Part shown: piece by piece, positions 50,123 to 58,890 of the stretch | Layout of the letters: each line of letters starts with the position of its first letter | Position numbering within the stretch: position 1 is the first letter of the stretch | DNA from: Bacteroides ovatus | Lineage (GTDB): Bacteria; Bacteroidota; Bacteroidia; Bacteroidales; Bacteroidaceae | Length of the DNA stretch: 64,000 bases | Reading direction: 5' to 3' | Assembly: GCF_001314995.1 (NCBI RefSeq) | Contig: NZ_CP012938.1 | Location: 4,774,001 to 4,838,000 of the forward strand | Made by a program: the position numbers and the translations under genes | Notes under the pieces: model-generated | What the model was told of the DNA's origin: nothing | Database searches by the model: none | The model's input: the letters and a program-made list of their open reading frames with translations, nothing else

Positions 50123-51397
50123 TTACATATTTTTTATTCCGGGTGTGCCTCCGGTGGCATGTTTGGAGGAACGCCAGTTTTTGTTGAGCGAGGACAACTC
50201 CGGAGATTTCTTTTCAAGCGAAACGCCGGTTATTTTATCAATGGTGTGCATTTCATCTCTAAAACAACAAGTGTCAAAAGTATGTCCTGGTGCAGTCTCT
50301 TTACTACTTGAAAGTGCCAGATACCCGCCATTATTGTTCAGTGCCGGGAAGTTCGGTATAATTATTATATTTTCTCCACCGACTTTATGTTTCTGAACGA
50401 CTCTGTTGAAGTATTTCGTGAAGCAAAGATATGCTTTGGCAGGAATGGTTAGGGGAGTAGAAGGACTTTCATTTTGAAGGATGGTAGTATTGTATATTGC
50501 CCCGTCTTTATACATCTTATATAGATAAAGTACCGGTAAAATGATAGCCTGTTCAGTCGGATTGTAGATTTCTATATATTCTGCACCATCAGTGGCATTA
50601 TTATACATGATTTCATTGAAAAGAAGCATACCTCTCACATCTTTCGGTAATTCGGGGGTGTTCGGATTATCTGGAATGTCTGTTCCGGGATGATCGGGTG
50701 TTTCATCAGGTGTAGTGTCCGTTTCTACGTTATTAGATAGCTGTATGTGATGAAATGTAAATCCTTTACAGCGGGTTTTGGTGTAAATGCAGTATATACC
50801 GCAGTAGCGGGAAGTTTGTATATCGGTATCTTTTATTTGTTTTTCTTTTACGTATTCATTCTCGGATTCACGTCGTGTCCAAAAAGTCCAGTAACCATTA
50901 TTGTCACGTTCTACTTTTATATATAGTTTCGGTGAAGAGTCTCCTTTCATCAACTCTCTTCCCGAAGCCAGTAGTTTAGATTGGTCTCCGTTTTGACGAT
51001 AAAGAGTTACATTATCTTTGGCTCCTCCTATCTGAATATAATAACCGTTTAAATTCTCGGAAAGAATGTTTGAGGAAGAAGTCAGATAAAATCGTGCATA
51101 ATTGTTAGCGGAAGGATTAAAGGTGAGGTGAACTCCAAATTCCCAACGGGTATTTTTTACAGAGGTGGAAGGAATGGTGACATAAGCTGTTCCGGCGTCT
51201 TCGTATGGATCATTCAGATGGATTCCTTCTTTAGAATTGATGGTGAATTTGTCCATCTCTCCTTCCCAGGGAAGTTCGGAGATAACTGTATCCTCTCCCT
51301 CTGAATCTCCTTTTTCTTCGTCATCAGTAGGGAGCGAACAATTATAGAACAATATGATGAAGATACTTAGGAAAGTAAATGCTTTGTAAACTTTCAT
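50123..51397 (-). CDS. Lipoprotein with C-terminal lamin-tail domain
   Basis: A 424-residue lipoprotein with lipobox FYNCSLPTDDEE. The N-terminal domain (about 45-220) is a concanavalin-like beta-sandwich (NNYARFYLTSSSN, YYIQIGGAKDNVTLYRQNG). A Pro/Asp-rich linker (about 225-250) leads to a lamin-tail domain (about 255-424) with LLFNEIMYNNATDGAEYIEIYNPT. Such domains are common in secreted Bacteroidetes proteins; binding roles are assumed, not shown. It has its own promoter box and stands apart from its neighbours. The function is unknown. Confidence 0.8.
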   Translation of the reverse strand: MKVYKAFTFLSIFIILFYNCSLPTDDEEKGDSEGEDTVISELPWEGEMDKFTINSKEGIHLNDPYEDAGTAYVTIPSTSVKNTRWEFGVHLTFNPSANNYARFYLTSSSNILSENLNGYYIQIGGAKDNVTLYRQNGDQSKLLASGRELMKGDSSPKLYIKVERDNNGYWTFWTRRESENEYVKEKQIKDTDIQTSRYCGIYCIYTKTRCKGFTFHHIQLSNNVETDTTPDETPDHPGTDIPDNPNTPELPKDVRGMLLFNEIMYNNATDGAEYIEIYNPTEQAIILPVLYLYKMYKDGAIYNTTILQNESPSTPLTIPAKAYLCFTKYFNRVVQKHKVGGENIIIIPNFPALNNNGGYLALSSSKETAPGHTFDTCCFRDEMHTIDKITGVSLEKKSPELSSLNKNWRSSKHATGGTPGIKNM

Positions 51398-51486
51398 ACG
51401 GTTTTTAATTTGAGTTTTTTCGTTTTACCGTATTTGTTTGTGTATAATGCAGAAGCAATTGCGGTCTGAATATTTGAATGAGTCGG

Positions 51487-51494
51487 CAAAGATA
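51487..51494 (-). promoter_or_regulatory. Bacteroides -7 box (TATCTTTG) for the lamin-tail lipoprotein
   Basis: An exact TAnnTTTG match read leftward, 89 bases before the start at 51397, in the gap that also holds the terminator of the DUF4857 gene. Confidence 0.55.
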
Positions 51495-51579
51495 AACTTT
51501 CTTGCCGGAAAAAGCCCATACTTACAGAAGAAAAGATTGTAATTCTTTTTGTTTCCTATACACGCATGGGAAGAAAACA

Positions 51580-51633
51580 GTAAGGGACTACCCTAAGTCA
51601 TATTTAATAGATTGACTTTTGATAGTCCCTTAC
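51580..51633 (-). terminator. Terminator after the DUF4857 gene
   Basis: GTAAGGGACTA (51580-51590) pairs perfectly with TAGTCCCTTAC (51623-51633), with a second AGTCA/TGACT stem inside. It lies 25 bases past the stop of the last gene of the TonB-ABC cluster. Confidence 0.75.
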
Positions 51634-51658
51634 AACTGTTACATTCAATATGGGAATA

Positions 51659-52693
51659 CTATTCGAAACGTGGCATTACATATTTATCAGTATAAGATGT
51701 GAAAGTAATACCGGGCATGGAATGAGTAGACGATGCGTTCTCTAATTTTTTAATCAATGAATAATCGTCGGCATTCAATGCGTAATAATTATCAGAGGTC
51801 GGAGTAGTCACACGTACCGTCCAATCGAACATATTACCGATAATGGTTAGTGCATCCGTTTCGGGATTGAATACCGGGATTCCTGTTTTTACGATTTCAT
51901 ACGTCCGATTCTGCAACACATAGAAGGCGTTGTTGACATCGGTCATAAAAGCAAGCGTCTTTTTGTTTCTGAACTCGGTCAGATACAGATGCTTTAACGT
52001 CAGTCCTTCAGGCAAGGTGATGGCACGGACATACGGACGCCCTTTCACCTGTTTCAGATGAAACAGACGGCGGTCGGCATCCAATAGAAGATAACCTTCG
52101 TCATACTCCTTTTTCACCGTCGGATTTCCTACAATCTCCGTTGCCGGGAAACGAAACTCCTTTTTAGTCATAGCTTCGGTAAACTGAAGACTCTTGTCTT
52201 CCTTTACGCTGTTGGAGGCCATGTCGATGAATTCGATCCCTTTGGAGGTGATACGAAATACGTCATCCGGCATTTTTAAGTCCACACGTCCTGACATGGA
52301 TTCCATCAGAGGATGAAGTCCGATGGAAGGCGCATTGATATCCGAAGGTACACTGCGGAAGTTGAAATTCTCCGTCTGTACCATTTTAGGAGTTACTGCT
52401 ATCCCTTTAATGGTATCCGGAAAACGCTCATCGGACATCAACTGACGAAAATAAAACATAGGCAGGATACTGTCGAAAGCTGCTTCCGAATAAATATTAC
52501 CTGCCAAGTCGCGACGCACGCTTCCCTTTCCCTCTTCCTGTCCCATCTGTGCGAAATCGCCAATGACGAAACTATATAGGGTAAAGGGAGTCTTCTCCGG
52601 CTTTACGACAAAGAAATTGTAACACCAAGGCAACTGCCAAAGAAGCAGGAAAGCGATGGTTACATATAATAGTATGGTACTGAAACGTCTCAT
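51659..52693 (-). CDS. DUF4857 membrane-anchored protein
   Basis: A 344-residue protein with one N-terminal membrane helix (ILLYVTIAFLLLWQLPW) and a long extracytoplasmic part of beta-rich, propeller-like segments (YDEGYLLLDADRRLFHLKQV, NNAFYVLQNRTYEIVKTG). It looks like the DUF4857 family, of unknown function. It is the last gene of the cluster and follows an ABC membrane protein and ATPase, so it may be an accessory of that transporter. Confidence 0.7.
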   Translation of the reverse strand: MRRFSTILLYVTIAFLLLWQLPWCYNFFVVKPEKTPFTLYSFVIGDFAQMGQEEGKGSVRRDLAGNIYSEAAFDSILPMFYFRQLMSDERFPDTIKGIAVTPKMVQTENFNFRSVPSDINAPSIGLHPLMESMSGRVDLKMPDDVFRITSKGIEFIDMASNSVKEDKSLQFTEAMTKKEFRFPATEIVGNPTVKKEYDEGYLLLDADRRLFHLKQVKGRPYVRAITLPEGLTLKHLYLTEFRNKKTLAFMTDVNNAFYVLQNRTYEIVKTGIPVFNPETDALTIIGNMFDWTVRVTTPTSDNYYALNADDYSLIKKLENASSTHSMPGITFTSYTDKYVMPRFE

Positions 52694-52733
52694 TTCTCAA
52701 TCTTTTAATTTTTAATCTTTAATTTTTAATTGT

Positions 52734-53402
52734 TTAGTCCTGCTTTCCGGCCTTAAATCGTACGATAGAAAGCCACGAGAAAGAAGCTGTCAACAAAGTA
52801 TAAACCACTAAATAAGGGAGGAACTTGTTGTATGCTTCCGGTGTGGGCGACAGAAAGAAGATCCGGAGTAACAATACAGCGATAATGAGATTCAGAATAC
52901 GACGTTTCCATGCCGGTTCAAGGCAGATCCATGCGACGAGCAGGTAGCCGGAAATCCCGGCAAGATACCACGTTAAAGCGGTGAGCAATATGTGGTTCTT
53001 CAGTTCATGGGCAAGTATTCCGTTCAGGTATACTTCCATCAACAGGAAATTAGAAGCAAAACAGACAAGAATCAATATGAGTCCGGAGAGTAACATATTG
53101 CCCGTCATTTTTAGTTCCGGATAAGGCAGATGGAGAGTCAGTTTCAAACATTTGCGTTGCATCTCGGGGACAAACTGCACGATTGCCATCAGGATTCCGG
53201 CAATCAGGGGGATATATTGCAACATATCAATGAAGATAACATCGCGTTGCAGCATGACTTCCCATACATGAGCAGCCCCTTTCATTTCTACCACCCGGTT
53301 GATGCGAAGCATACAATAGCCTGTAAAACCGAGTGTGGCGAGCACGGCAAGCAGAAAATACCACCGTGTCTTTATCCATTCTTTATAAAATATAGCGTAC
53401 AT
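52734..53402 (-). CDS. ABC transporter membrane protein (ABC-2-like)
   Basis: A 222-residue protein with six predicted membrane helices and an ABC-2-type N terminus (MYAIFYKEWIKTRWYFLLAV). It lies downstream of the ABC ATPase gene (about 70 bases, with AT-rich short repeats) and upstream of DUF4857. It is probably the membrane half of an export or assembly transporter. The substrate is unknown. Confidence 0.78.
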   Translation of the reverse strand: MYAIFYKEWIKTRWYFLLAVLATLGFTGYCMLRINRVVEMKGAAHVWEVMLQRDVIFIDMLQYIPLIAGILMAIVQFVPEMQRKCLKLTLHLPYPELKMTGNMLLSGLILILVCFASNFLLMEVYLNGILAHELKNHILLTALTWYLAGISGYLLVAWICLEPAWKRRILNLIIAVLLLRIFFLSPTPEAYNKFLPYLVVYTLLTASFSWLSIVRFKAGKQD

Positions 53403-53472
53403 TTTTGAGGATTTATGATTTATGAATTATGATTTGTGGGTTACGAGTAGCCAATTTTTATTCTTAATTTAA

Positions 53473-54360
53473 TCAGTATTTGCCTGTCAGGCCGATAAAT
53501 GCATCCTCCAAATTTACCTGTTCACTATGAAAATTAGTGTAAGGCACTGACATTGATTTCAGTTTTGCTTCTGTCTCTGTCGGTTGCAGGAAGGAGAAGG
53601 TCTCCAACTGGTTTCGCATGACAGAAGGATGATAGAAATCATCAGACGCAGGAAGTTCATAACCTTCGGGAATAGTGAAAGTGTAGCGACGTCCTTTTTC
53701 CAGTAATTCGACGATTGGTTTCTGAATCAGTATCTTTCCGTAGTCCATGATAATACAGTCATCAACGAGTCGTTCCATATCCTGAATGATATGTGAGGTC
53801 AGGAAGACGGTTTTCCCTTCCGAGCGGGCATAGTCACGGAGATAGTCGACAAACAAGCGGCGGTAACCGGGATCGAGTCCGAGTGAGAAGTCGTCCAATA
53901 CTAGAAGTTCCGGGTTTTGTGCAAGGATAAGTCCGAGGGCAACTTGTGAGCGCTGTCCGCATGACATACGTGAGATACGTTGTCCGGGAGCGACTTTCAA
54001 CTTATTCATCAGTTCATAGTACGCTTCCTTTTTCCATTGACCGGGGTAGAAAGCTGCGTAGAATTTCTCTATCTCGGTGATGGTCATGAATTGATATTGC
54101 ACATGACCTTCGATGAGCAGTCCGATATTGCGACGCAGAGCCGGTGCCATTGTCTGTATCTCCTGTCCGAAGATGCGACATTCTCCCGAACGGGGTTTCA
54201 GGTAACCGCTCAAGATATTGATAGTGGTGGTCTTGCCCGTACCGTTCTTTCCCAACAGTCCCAGGATGCGTCCTTTGGGTACTGTGAAACTAAGATTTTC
54301 GTAAATCAACCGTTTGCCGTAATAGTGCGTCAGATTGTTACATTCGATAATATGTTCCAT
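53473..54360 (-). CDS. ABC transporter ATP-binding protein
   Basis: A 295-residue ATPase with Walker A GLLGKNGTGKTT, a Q-loop region, ABC signature MSCGQRSQVAL (degenerate from LSGGQ), Walker B ELLVLDDFSLGLDP and switch His in TSHIIQ. In Walker B the usual catalytic Glu is Asp (LVLDDFS), which may slow hydrolysis. A C-terminal extension of about 75 residues follows, as in ABC-2 exporters. It pairs with the six-helix protein downstream. Confidence 0.9.
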   Translation of the reverse strand: MEHIIECNNLTHYYGKRLIYENLSFTVPKGRILGLLGKNGTGKTTTINILSGYLKPRSGECRIFGQEIQTMAPALRRNIGLLIEGHVQYQFMTITEIEKFYAAFYPGQWKKEAYYELMNKLKVAPGQRISRMSCGQRSQVALGLILAQNPELLVLDDFSLGLDPGYRRLFVDYLRDYARSEGKTVFLTSHIIQDMERLVDDCIIMDYGKILIQKPIVELLEKGRRYTFTIPEGYELPASDDFYHPSVMRNQLETFSFLQPTETEAKLKSMSVPYTNFHSEQVNLEDAFIGLTGKY

Positions 54361-54382
54361 TTGATTTTATCTGTTATTCTAT

Positions 54383-54949
54383 TCAAAAGAAGAAAAGGAA
54401 AAGAATGGGAATCAAGATTCCGACAATGACTTCAATTCCTCCTCTGCCGATAATACCCTTATTTCCTTTCAGCATGATGATGCCGGAGAGAGTAATGATA
54501 ATAAGAGCGATGGCGAAAATATCAGCAAAGTAAGTCCACCATTGTCCCGGGTTGTAATGTAAACGGGACATTGCTCCGATAAGCGGGCGGCGGGTGACGG
54601 ATTCATATACCGCTTCTCCTGTCTTCACGTTTACCAGGAGATTGGAGCCGCCTTTCAGGAAGACTTTCATTACGTCCGTTTTCGGGAAGTAAAATTTGGT
54701 ATAGTTGCCGGTTTCTCCCAAAGGTTCCAGTAGAGTAAGTACTTTCTCTTTACTCATTCCTGCTTTGTCCGGTAGCTTTTCCGCTATTTTATATTCTTTC
54801 CGCGTGATGGAGAAGTTCGGATTAATCGTATCACGGTGATTCATTACAATTCCGGAAATGGCATATATCAATACCATTCCGGAAAAGAAAAATGACAGGT
54901 CACGGTGTATGAGCCGGCTCCATTTACGAACAGTACTACTCCACTCCAT
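54383..54949 (-). CDS. PepSY-domain membrane protein
   Basis: A 188-residue protein. An N-terminal helix (FFFSGMVLIYAISGIVMNH) is followed by a periplasmic PepSY-like part (MSKEKVLTLLEPLGETGNYTKFYFP, GEAVYESVTRRPLIGAMSRLH) and two C-terminal helices. PepSY-TM proteins often serve iron, heme or flavin reduction at the inner membrane. The start overlaps the end of the upstream lipoprotein gene by 14 bases, so the two are translationally linked. Confidence 0.8.
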   Translation of the reverse strand: MEWSSTVRKWSRLIHRDLSFFFSGMVLIYAISGIVMNHRDTINPNFSITRKEYKIAEKLPDKAGMSKEKVLTLLEPLGETGNYTKFYFPKTDVMKVFLKGGSNLLVNVKTGEAVYESVTRRPLIGAMSRLHYNPGQWWTYFADIFAIALIIITLSGIIMLKGNKGIIGRGGIEVIVGILIPILFLFFF

Positions 54950-55523
54950 ACGAGTTGGCTTCCATAAAATAGAAAGATAAATACTCTTTTCCTGTTTCTG
55001 CTTTGCGGTCGGCTATTTTTGCGCGGAAGTCTGCGATGCGGGCTTCGGGACTGTTGGCTGTTTCGCCGCGTGCTTTCTTTTCAGAATCGCATCCGGCTTC
55101 ACCGGTTCCGTGTTTTTCGGCAGCTTGTGCTTTGAGTTGTGCTTCCCAGTTCTGGAGGTAGGCTTCGTCAATGCGTTGTTCTTTCAGTGTTCCGGTAACA
55201 CGAACGATGGAGTTCACGCATTTAGGATCGAATGCTCCCAAAGTGCCCGCTTCTACACGGATCACTTGGGTATCGTCGCTACCCATCAGGAAGATTTTCT
55301 TTGCGCCATGTTTGCAGGTATGTGTGCAGACGCCTTCAATGGTCACTTCTTGTCCTGCAAGGCTTTCGGCATTGGCAAGAAGAGAATCAATTTCCAAGGC
55401 GGAAGATGCAGACTGTTCTGTAGTCGCTTCTGATGCGCTTTTCTGTTGTTTGTTACCACATGAAGTTCCGATAAAAGTCATTGCCACGATGGCAATTGCG
55501 ATTGTTAGCTTTTTTGTTTTCAT
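54936..55523 (-). CDS. OB-like lipoprotein with a CxHxCxH motif
   Basis: A 195-residue lipoprotein (signal ending FIGTSC). The core (about 45-125) looks like an OB-fold (GQEVTIEGVCTHTC, SIVRVTGTL). The motif Cys66-Thr-His68-Thr-Cys70-Lys-His72 sits in the first strands and could bind a metal. A charged helix follows (about 125-185). I do not recognise a named family. It is coupled to the PepSY gene and clustered with a TonB receptor, which makes metal or cofactor handling plausible. Confidence 0.72.
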   Translation of the reverse strand: MKTKKLTIAIAIVAMTFIGTSCGNKQQKSASEATTEQSASSALEIDSLLANAESLAGQEVTIEGVCTHTCKHGAKKIFLMGSDDTQVIRVEAGTLGAFDPKCVNSIVRVTGTLKEQRIDEAYLQNWEAQLKAQAAEKHGTGEAGCDSEKKARGETANSPEARIADFRAKIADRKAETGKEYLSFYFMEANSYGVE

Positions 55524-55619
55524 TGTTATTGCTTCGTTTTTATATAGTTTGTAATCTGTTTTTCGTTTGTTTATAGCTTATCGTAGTTCGCCTTACGGGC
55601 GAGGGGGGTAGCCTTACTT

Positions 55620-55712
55620 GAAACTTTTAGTTTCCCAGTGTGAAACTGGTAGTTTCAAACCTTGAAACTGTTGGTTTCTCACCGAGAAACTAAAGGTTTC
55701 AAGGCATGAAAC
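55620..55712. repeat. Array of GAAACT/AGTTTC dyads at exact 22-bp period
   Basis: GAAAC occurs at 55620, 55642, 55664, 55686 and 55708, exactly 22 bases apart. GTTTC occurs at 55630, 55652, 55674 and 55696. Four units of a 5- or 6-bp inverted repeat are separated by variable 7-base spacers. Half-sites alternate every 10 or 12 bases, about one helical turn. It lies between the fimbrillin-like gene and the OB-like lipoprotein gene. No cas genes are near, and the spacers are too short for CRISPR. Confidence 0.85.
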
Positions 55713-55725
55713 AAATATTAGTCTT

Positions 55726-57351
55726 TTAGTTGCCGGCTTGATCCCTTATGCAACGAACTTGCATACCGGCTTTAATGCTAACATAAGATAATGATAATCT
55801 GCCTTCCGGATACTTGGTTGCATTGATTGTACTCATTAATCCAAAGAACTGTATATTGGTTAGTAGGCCGCTGGTACTATTGTATATGGGCTTGTAGGCG
55901 GTCGAAGTCATGAGATAATTCATTGCCGGTTTTCCATGCCACGCAGCTTGAATCTTGGCGTCATCTGCTATTGCAGTTTTTTGGTAGCTGCCGGCGCCTG
56001 TAAGACTTGTTGCCATACGAACACCGGAGAATTGGTAATTGAATCCTGCATCCATCAGTGATGATATTTTGGCTCCATCATAAGCTGTATCATAAAAAAG
56101 AGCTTTATCACCATCAGCCGGTACCTTGCCGTCGGCATCATTCGTTGTTTTTCCTACCAGATTAAAGTACTCCAGACGTGTCGGTATGTGCCATCCTTTC
56201 GGGCAGATTCCTTGTGCTCCTTCAAAGGAGGTCAGATTACTATCAGTAATTTCTTTACCACCCAGTGCAGCCTGGAAATCATATAGATAACCTAATTCTT
56301 TTATGGCACTTTCTTTTGTTGTAGCTACGGTTGCACCGTCGGCTGTGATTTCATACGGATACCAAACATGGCTATCAGCAGTTGGATCACTTGAAGGAGT
56401 ATACCCTTTCGGTAAATAAATAAGCGGTTCAGCCATCCATGTCGTACCGTTTGAGAGAGTTACAGTCTTATATTTTACATTATCATACAGGAAATAGTTC
56501 TGATCGAGATGTTCCTCGAAAGGAATCTCATTATCAGCTCCAATTTCACCCTCATCTGTCCAGTTTTCAATGTCACCACTAAGTTTGACTTCTATATCGT
56601 CAGGTAACACGCGAATGTTCACACTGTATTGTCCTCCTTGTGCCAAAGTGGTAGATGTGAGCTTCTGTGACAAGGTCTTGCCGTCAGATGTTGCTACTTC
56701 AAGCGTCAAGGCTACTGTTTGGGGAACGATAATGGCGCGGTATGTCTCATTCGCTTTAACGGCTTGTGCAACAATGCTTGTTGCGGAGGCGTTTGCATCA
56801 GCAGTCACTGTGAGAGCACTCAAATCAAGAGTTGCAGTCGGGATGGAACCTTTCAATGCGATAGACGAGATGTTAGCTTCTACTTCCTTTGTTACATTAA
56901 TCACTAATTTAGTAAACATGTGTTTGAAGTTCATGCTTATAACGTTGGTAGTCGGAAGTACATCCGATTTCTTTGCTGCCATAAAATCTGACGCTCCATA
57001 TCCACTAGTCTGATCGGTTTCAACAGTAAATGAAGCCGGAGTATTACTCTCTTTATAGGGATAATAGGCTACTATTTGCGATTTGTCATTTCCTTCCGGG
57101 TACCAGAGTAAATCGCCTGCAAATACTCCGTCATTGTATGTCATCTGTTTATTCTCTGCATATACGAAGTCACCGTTTTGGGTGATTGTAACACCGATTT
57201 TATCTCCGGTTTCAAAGTTAACTTCCGTAGCACGTGTAATAATGGGAGAGATAGTAATGCGACTGTTTGCAGGAGTCGTAGCTTCGTTCTCTTCCTGCTG
57301 ACAAGAGACCAAAAGCGCTGCTGCGAAGATAAATGTCAAACTCTTTTTCAT
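55726..57351 (-). CDS. Fimbrillin-family lipoprotein with FISUMP domain
   Basis: A 541-residue lipoprotein (signal ending LLVSC). Residues about 35-260 form a fimbrillin-like Mfa/FimA region (ISPIITRATEVNFETGDKIGV, YYPYKESN, SMNFKHMFTKLVINV). The C-terminal half (about 275-541) is the FISUMP/Fib_succ_major type domain (VTLSNGTTWMAEPL, GYLYDFQAAL, GICPKGWHIPTRLEY, VRCIRD). It is probably a surface adhesin or structural protein. It follows the outer-membrane barrel gene in the TonB cluster. Confidence 0.82.
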   Translation of the reverse strand: MKKSLTFIFAAALLVSCQQEENEATTPANSRITISPIITRATEVNFETGDKIGVTITQNGDFVYAENKQMTYNDGVFAGDLLWYPEGNDKSQIVAYYPYKESNTPASFTVETDQTSGYGASDFMAAKKSDVLPTTNVISMNFKHMFTKLVINVTKEVEANISSIALKGSIPTATLDLSALTVTADANASATSIVAQAVKANETYRAIIVPQTVALTLEVATSDGKTLSQKLTSTTLAQGGQYSVNIRVLPDDIEVKLSGDIENWTDEGEIGADNEIPFEEHLDQNYFLYDNVKYKTVTLSNGTTWMAEPLIYLPKGYTPSSDPTADSHVWYPYEITADGATVATTKESAIKELGYLYDFQAALGGKEITDSNLTSFEGAQGICPKGWHIPTRLEYFNLVGKTTNDADGKVPADGDKALFYDTAYDGAKISSLMDAGFNYQFSGVRMATSLTGAGSYQKTAIADDAKIQAAWHGKPAMNYLMTSTAYKPIYNSTSGLLTNIQFFGLMSTINATKYPEGRLSLSYVSIKAGMQVRCIRDQAGN

Positions 57352-57386
57352 TGCTTAATAATTTAGTTTATTTATATTCATTGTTC

Positions 57387-58889
57387 TCAAAAAGTATATC
57401 CTAATTTGATAGTCTCGTTCCAACGGTTCGAACCATCTATATATTGCAGGTTGAAACCGTGCGTATAACTACCCTGTACTTCCGCATAAATTCCATAGTT
57501 GAAATGATAGCGCAATCCGAGATGAAATGTCGCTTGTGGGGCGGTTGCATATTCATTTTTCAGATTGTAATAATCAGTCAGCCGATAAGGCGGATCACCC
57601 GGTTCCGTATCTGTTGCCGTAGTCCTGTTTTTCTCGGTAAAGTTTCCTATGGCAAAGGATGCAGCCGCTTTCAGGTCGAGTTTCCCCAGATGAAATACGC
57701 TGGAGATATAAGTCTGGCTACAAATCATCTTTTCCGAAACCACATAAGGATACATCTGTGTGGTCAGTCGTCTGAATGTTGATATATTCGTTCCCAGGCG
57801 AAGTTCCGTGCGGGGACTAATCAATTCATATTCGGGATGGACGGAGAAAACATCCTGCTCAAAAATACGATTGGAACCGTGTACGTGAGTGGTCGTTATC
57901 CCGTTCACAGTTTCTTTGGTTATCACATTTTCGTTGTTGACCAGATGTGACCATTGCAAGTTCAGTCGCAGAAAATGCTCTTTCTTTTCCTGTTTGAAAT
58001 GATAACTCAAATGGGAGGTAATTCGGTGGGTTGGAAATTTAAACCAGATAGCATCTCTTTCACCGGCAGAACCTGAAGAATACGTGTATTCAGCATCTCC
58101 GTAAAATCCTTTCCATTGAAGTTGCAAGGCTCCCCCGTTCGACAATTCTTTGATGGGGAAACCGTTGACACCCGATTCACTAAGATGGATTCCACTCCCG
58201 TCCCATGCCTCGTAAGCTCCATACATAAGTCCTTTATCCAGAAAAGCATTGTAAGAGTTTTCGGCTGTACCGATGACTTCTGCTTTCACTGATTCACTGT
58301 TTTTACCGAGAATATAGGAAAAGCCGATCGCCATATCTCCCGAATGATACATGACGCTGGGGGCTATTTTCAAATCCAGTCGGTAATTGGTATGCCGCAA
58401 GTCCTTTCGTTTGGAATAGTTGGAAGCGGCAAAGTCTATCTTTCCTCCTAATCGCCAGTTGGGTGAAATATCAGTTGCAATACCACCCATGAAAGTGTAA
58501 GTTTGCAAGTCTTTACGTCCGGGTGTGAACTCCAGGAGGTCTACGGGATAAAATCCTGGGTGGATAAACATCGAACCGCTCATATCCTTGCCTGAAGTAT
58601 GATCGAATGAGAATGAACCCGTCAGTGAATAGCCTTTCAGATGAGTGATGGACTTTGCTACCGCTCCGGCACTCCATGCTTCTTTTGCTTCGTAATAGTT
58701 GTGGAAATCACCGTGGTTATTCTTTCCGTACAGTTCGGCATAGGAAGCAGAAATACTGTCCATCATGATACCTGTGACATTTGTCCCGGCATTCCAGGAG
58801 TTACGCCGTTCGATGATGTCATAAGTCTGCGCCGAAACTCCGGATGTCAGACATAGGATCCAAAGGCCTGTTATATATATTTTCTTCAT
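57387..58889 (-). CDS. DUF6850-type outer-membrane beta-barrel protein
   Basis: A 500-residue protein with signal peptide MKKIYITGLWILCLTSGVSA. An ATG at 58898 overlapping the upstream stop is an alternative start. Alternating strands rich in Tyr, Phe and Trp run through its length, and it ends with an aromatic final strand (ETIKLGYTF), as in outer-membrane barrels. It resembles the DUF6850 family often found beside TonB receptor and DUF4876 genes. Its role is unknown. Confidence 0.72.
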   Translation of the reverse strand: MKKIYITGLWILCLTSGVSAQTYDIIERRNSWNAGTNVTGIMMDSISASYAELYGKNNHGDFHNYYEAKEAWSAGAVAKSITHLKGYSLTGSFSFDHTSGKDMSGSMFIHPGFYPVDLLEFTPGRKDLQTYTFMGGIATDISPNWRLGGKIDFAASNYSKRKDLRHTNYRLDLKIAPSVMYHSGDMAIGFSYILGKNSESVKAEVIGTAENSYNAFLDKGLMYGAYEAWDGSGIHLSESGVNGFPIKELSNGGALQLQWKGFYGDAEYTYSSGSAGERDAIWFKFPTHRITSHLSYHFKQEKKEHFLRLNLQWSHLVNNENVITKETVNGITTTHVHGSNRIFEQDVFSVHPEYELISPRTELRLGTNISTFRRLTTQMYPYVVSEKMICSQTYISSVFHLGKLDLKAAASFAIGNFTEKNRTTATDTEPGDPPYRLTDYYNLKNEYATAPQATFHLGLRYHFNYGIYAEVQGSYTHGFNLQYIDGSNRWNETIKLGYTF

Positions 58890-58890
58890 C

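Noticed and set aside
55620..55712. CRISPR array
   Set aside because: Units are self-palindromic with 7-base spacers and a 22-bp period, far too short for CRISPR, and no cas genes are in the window.
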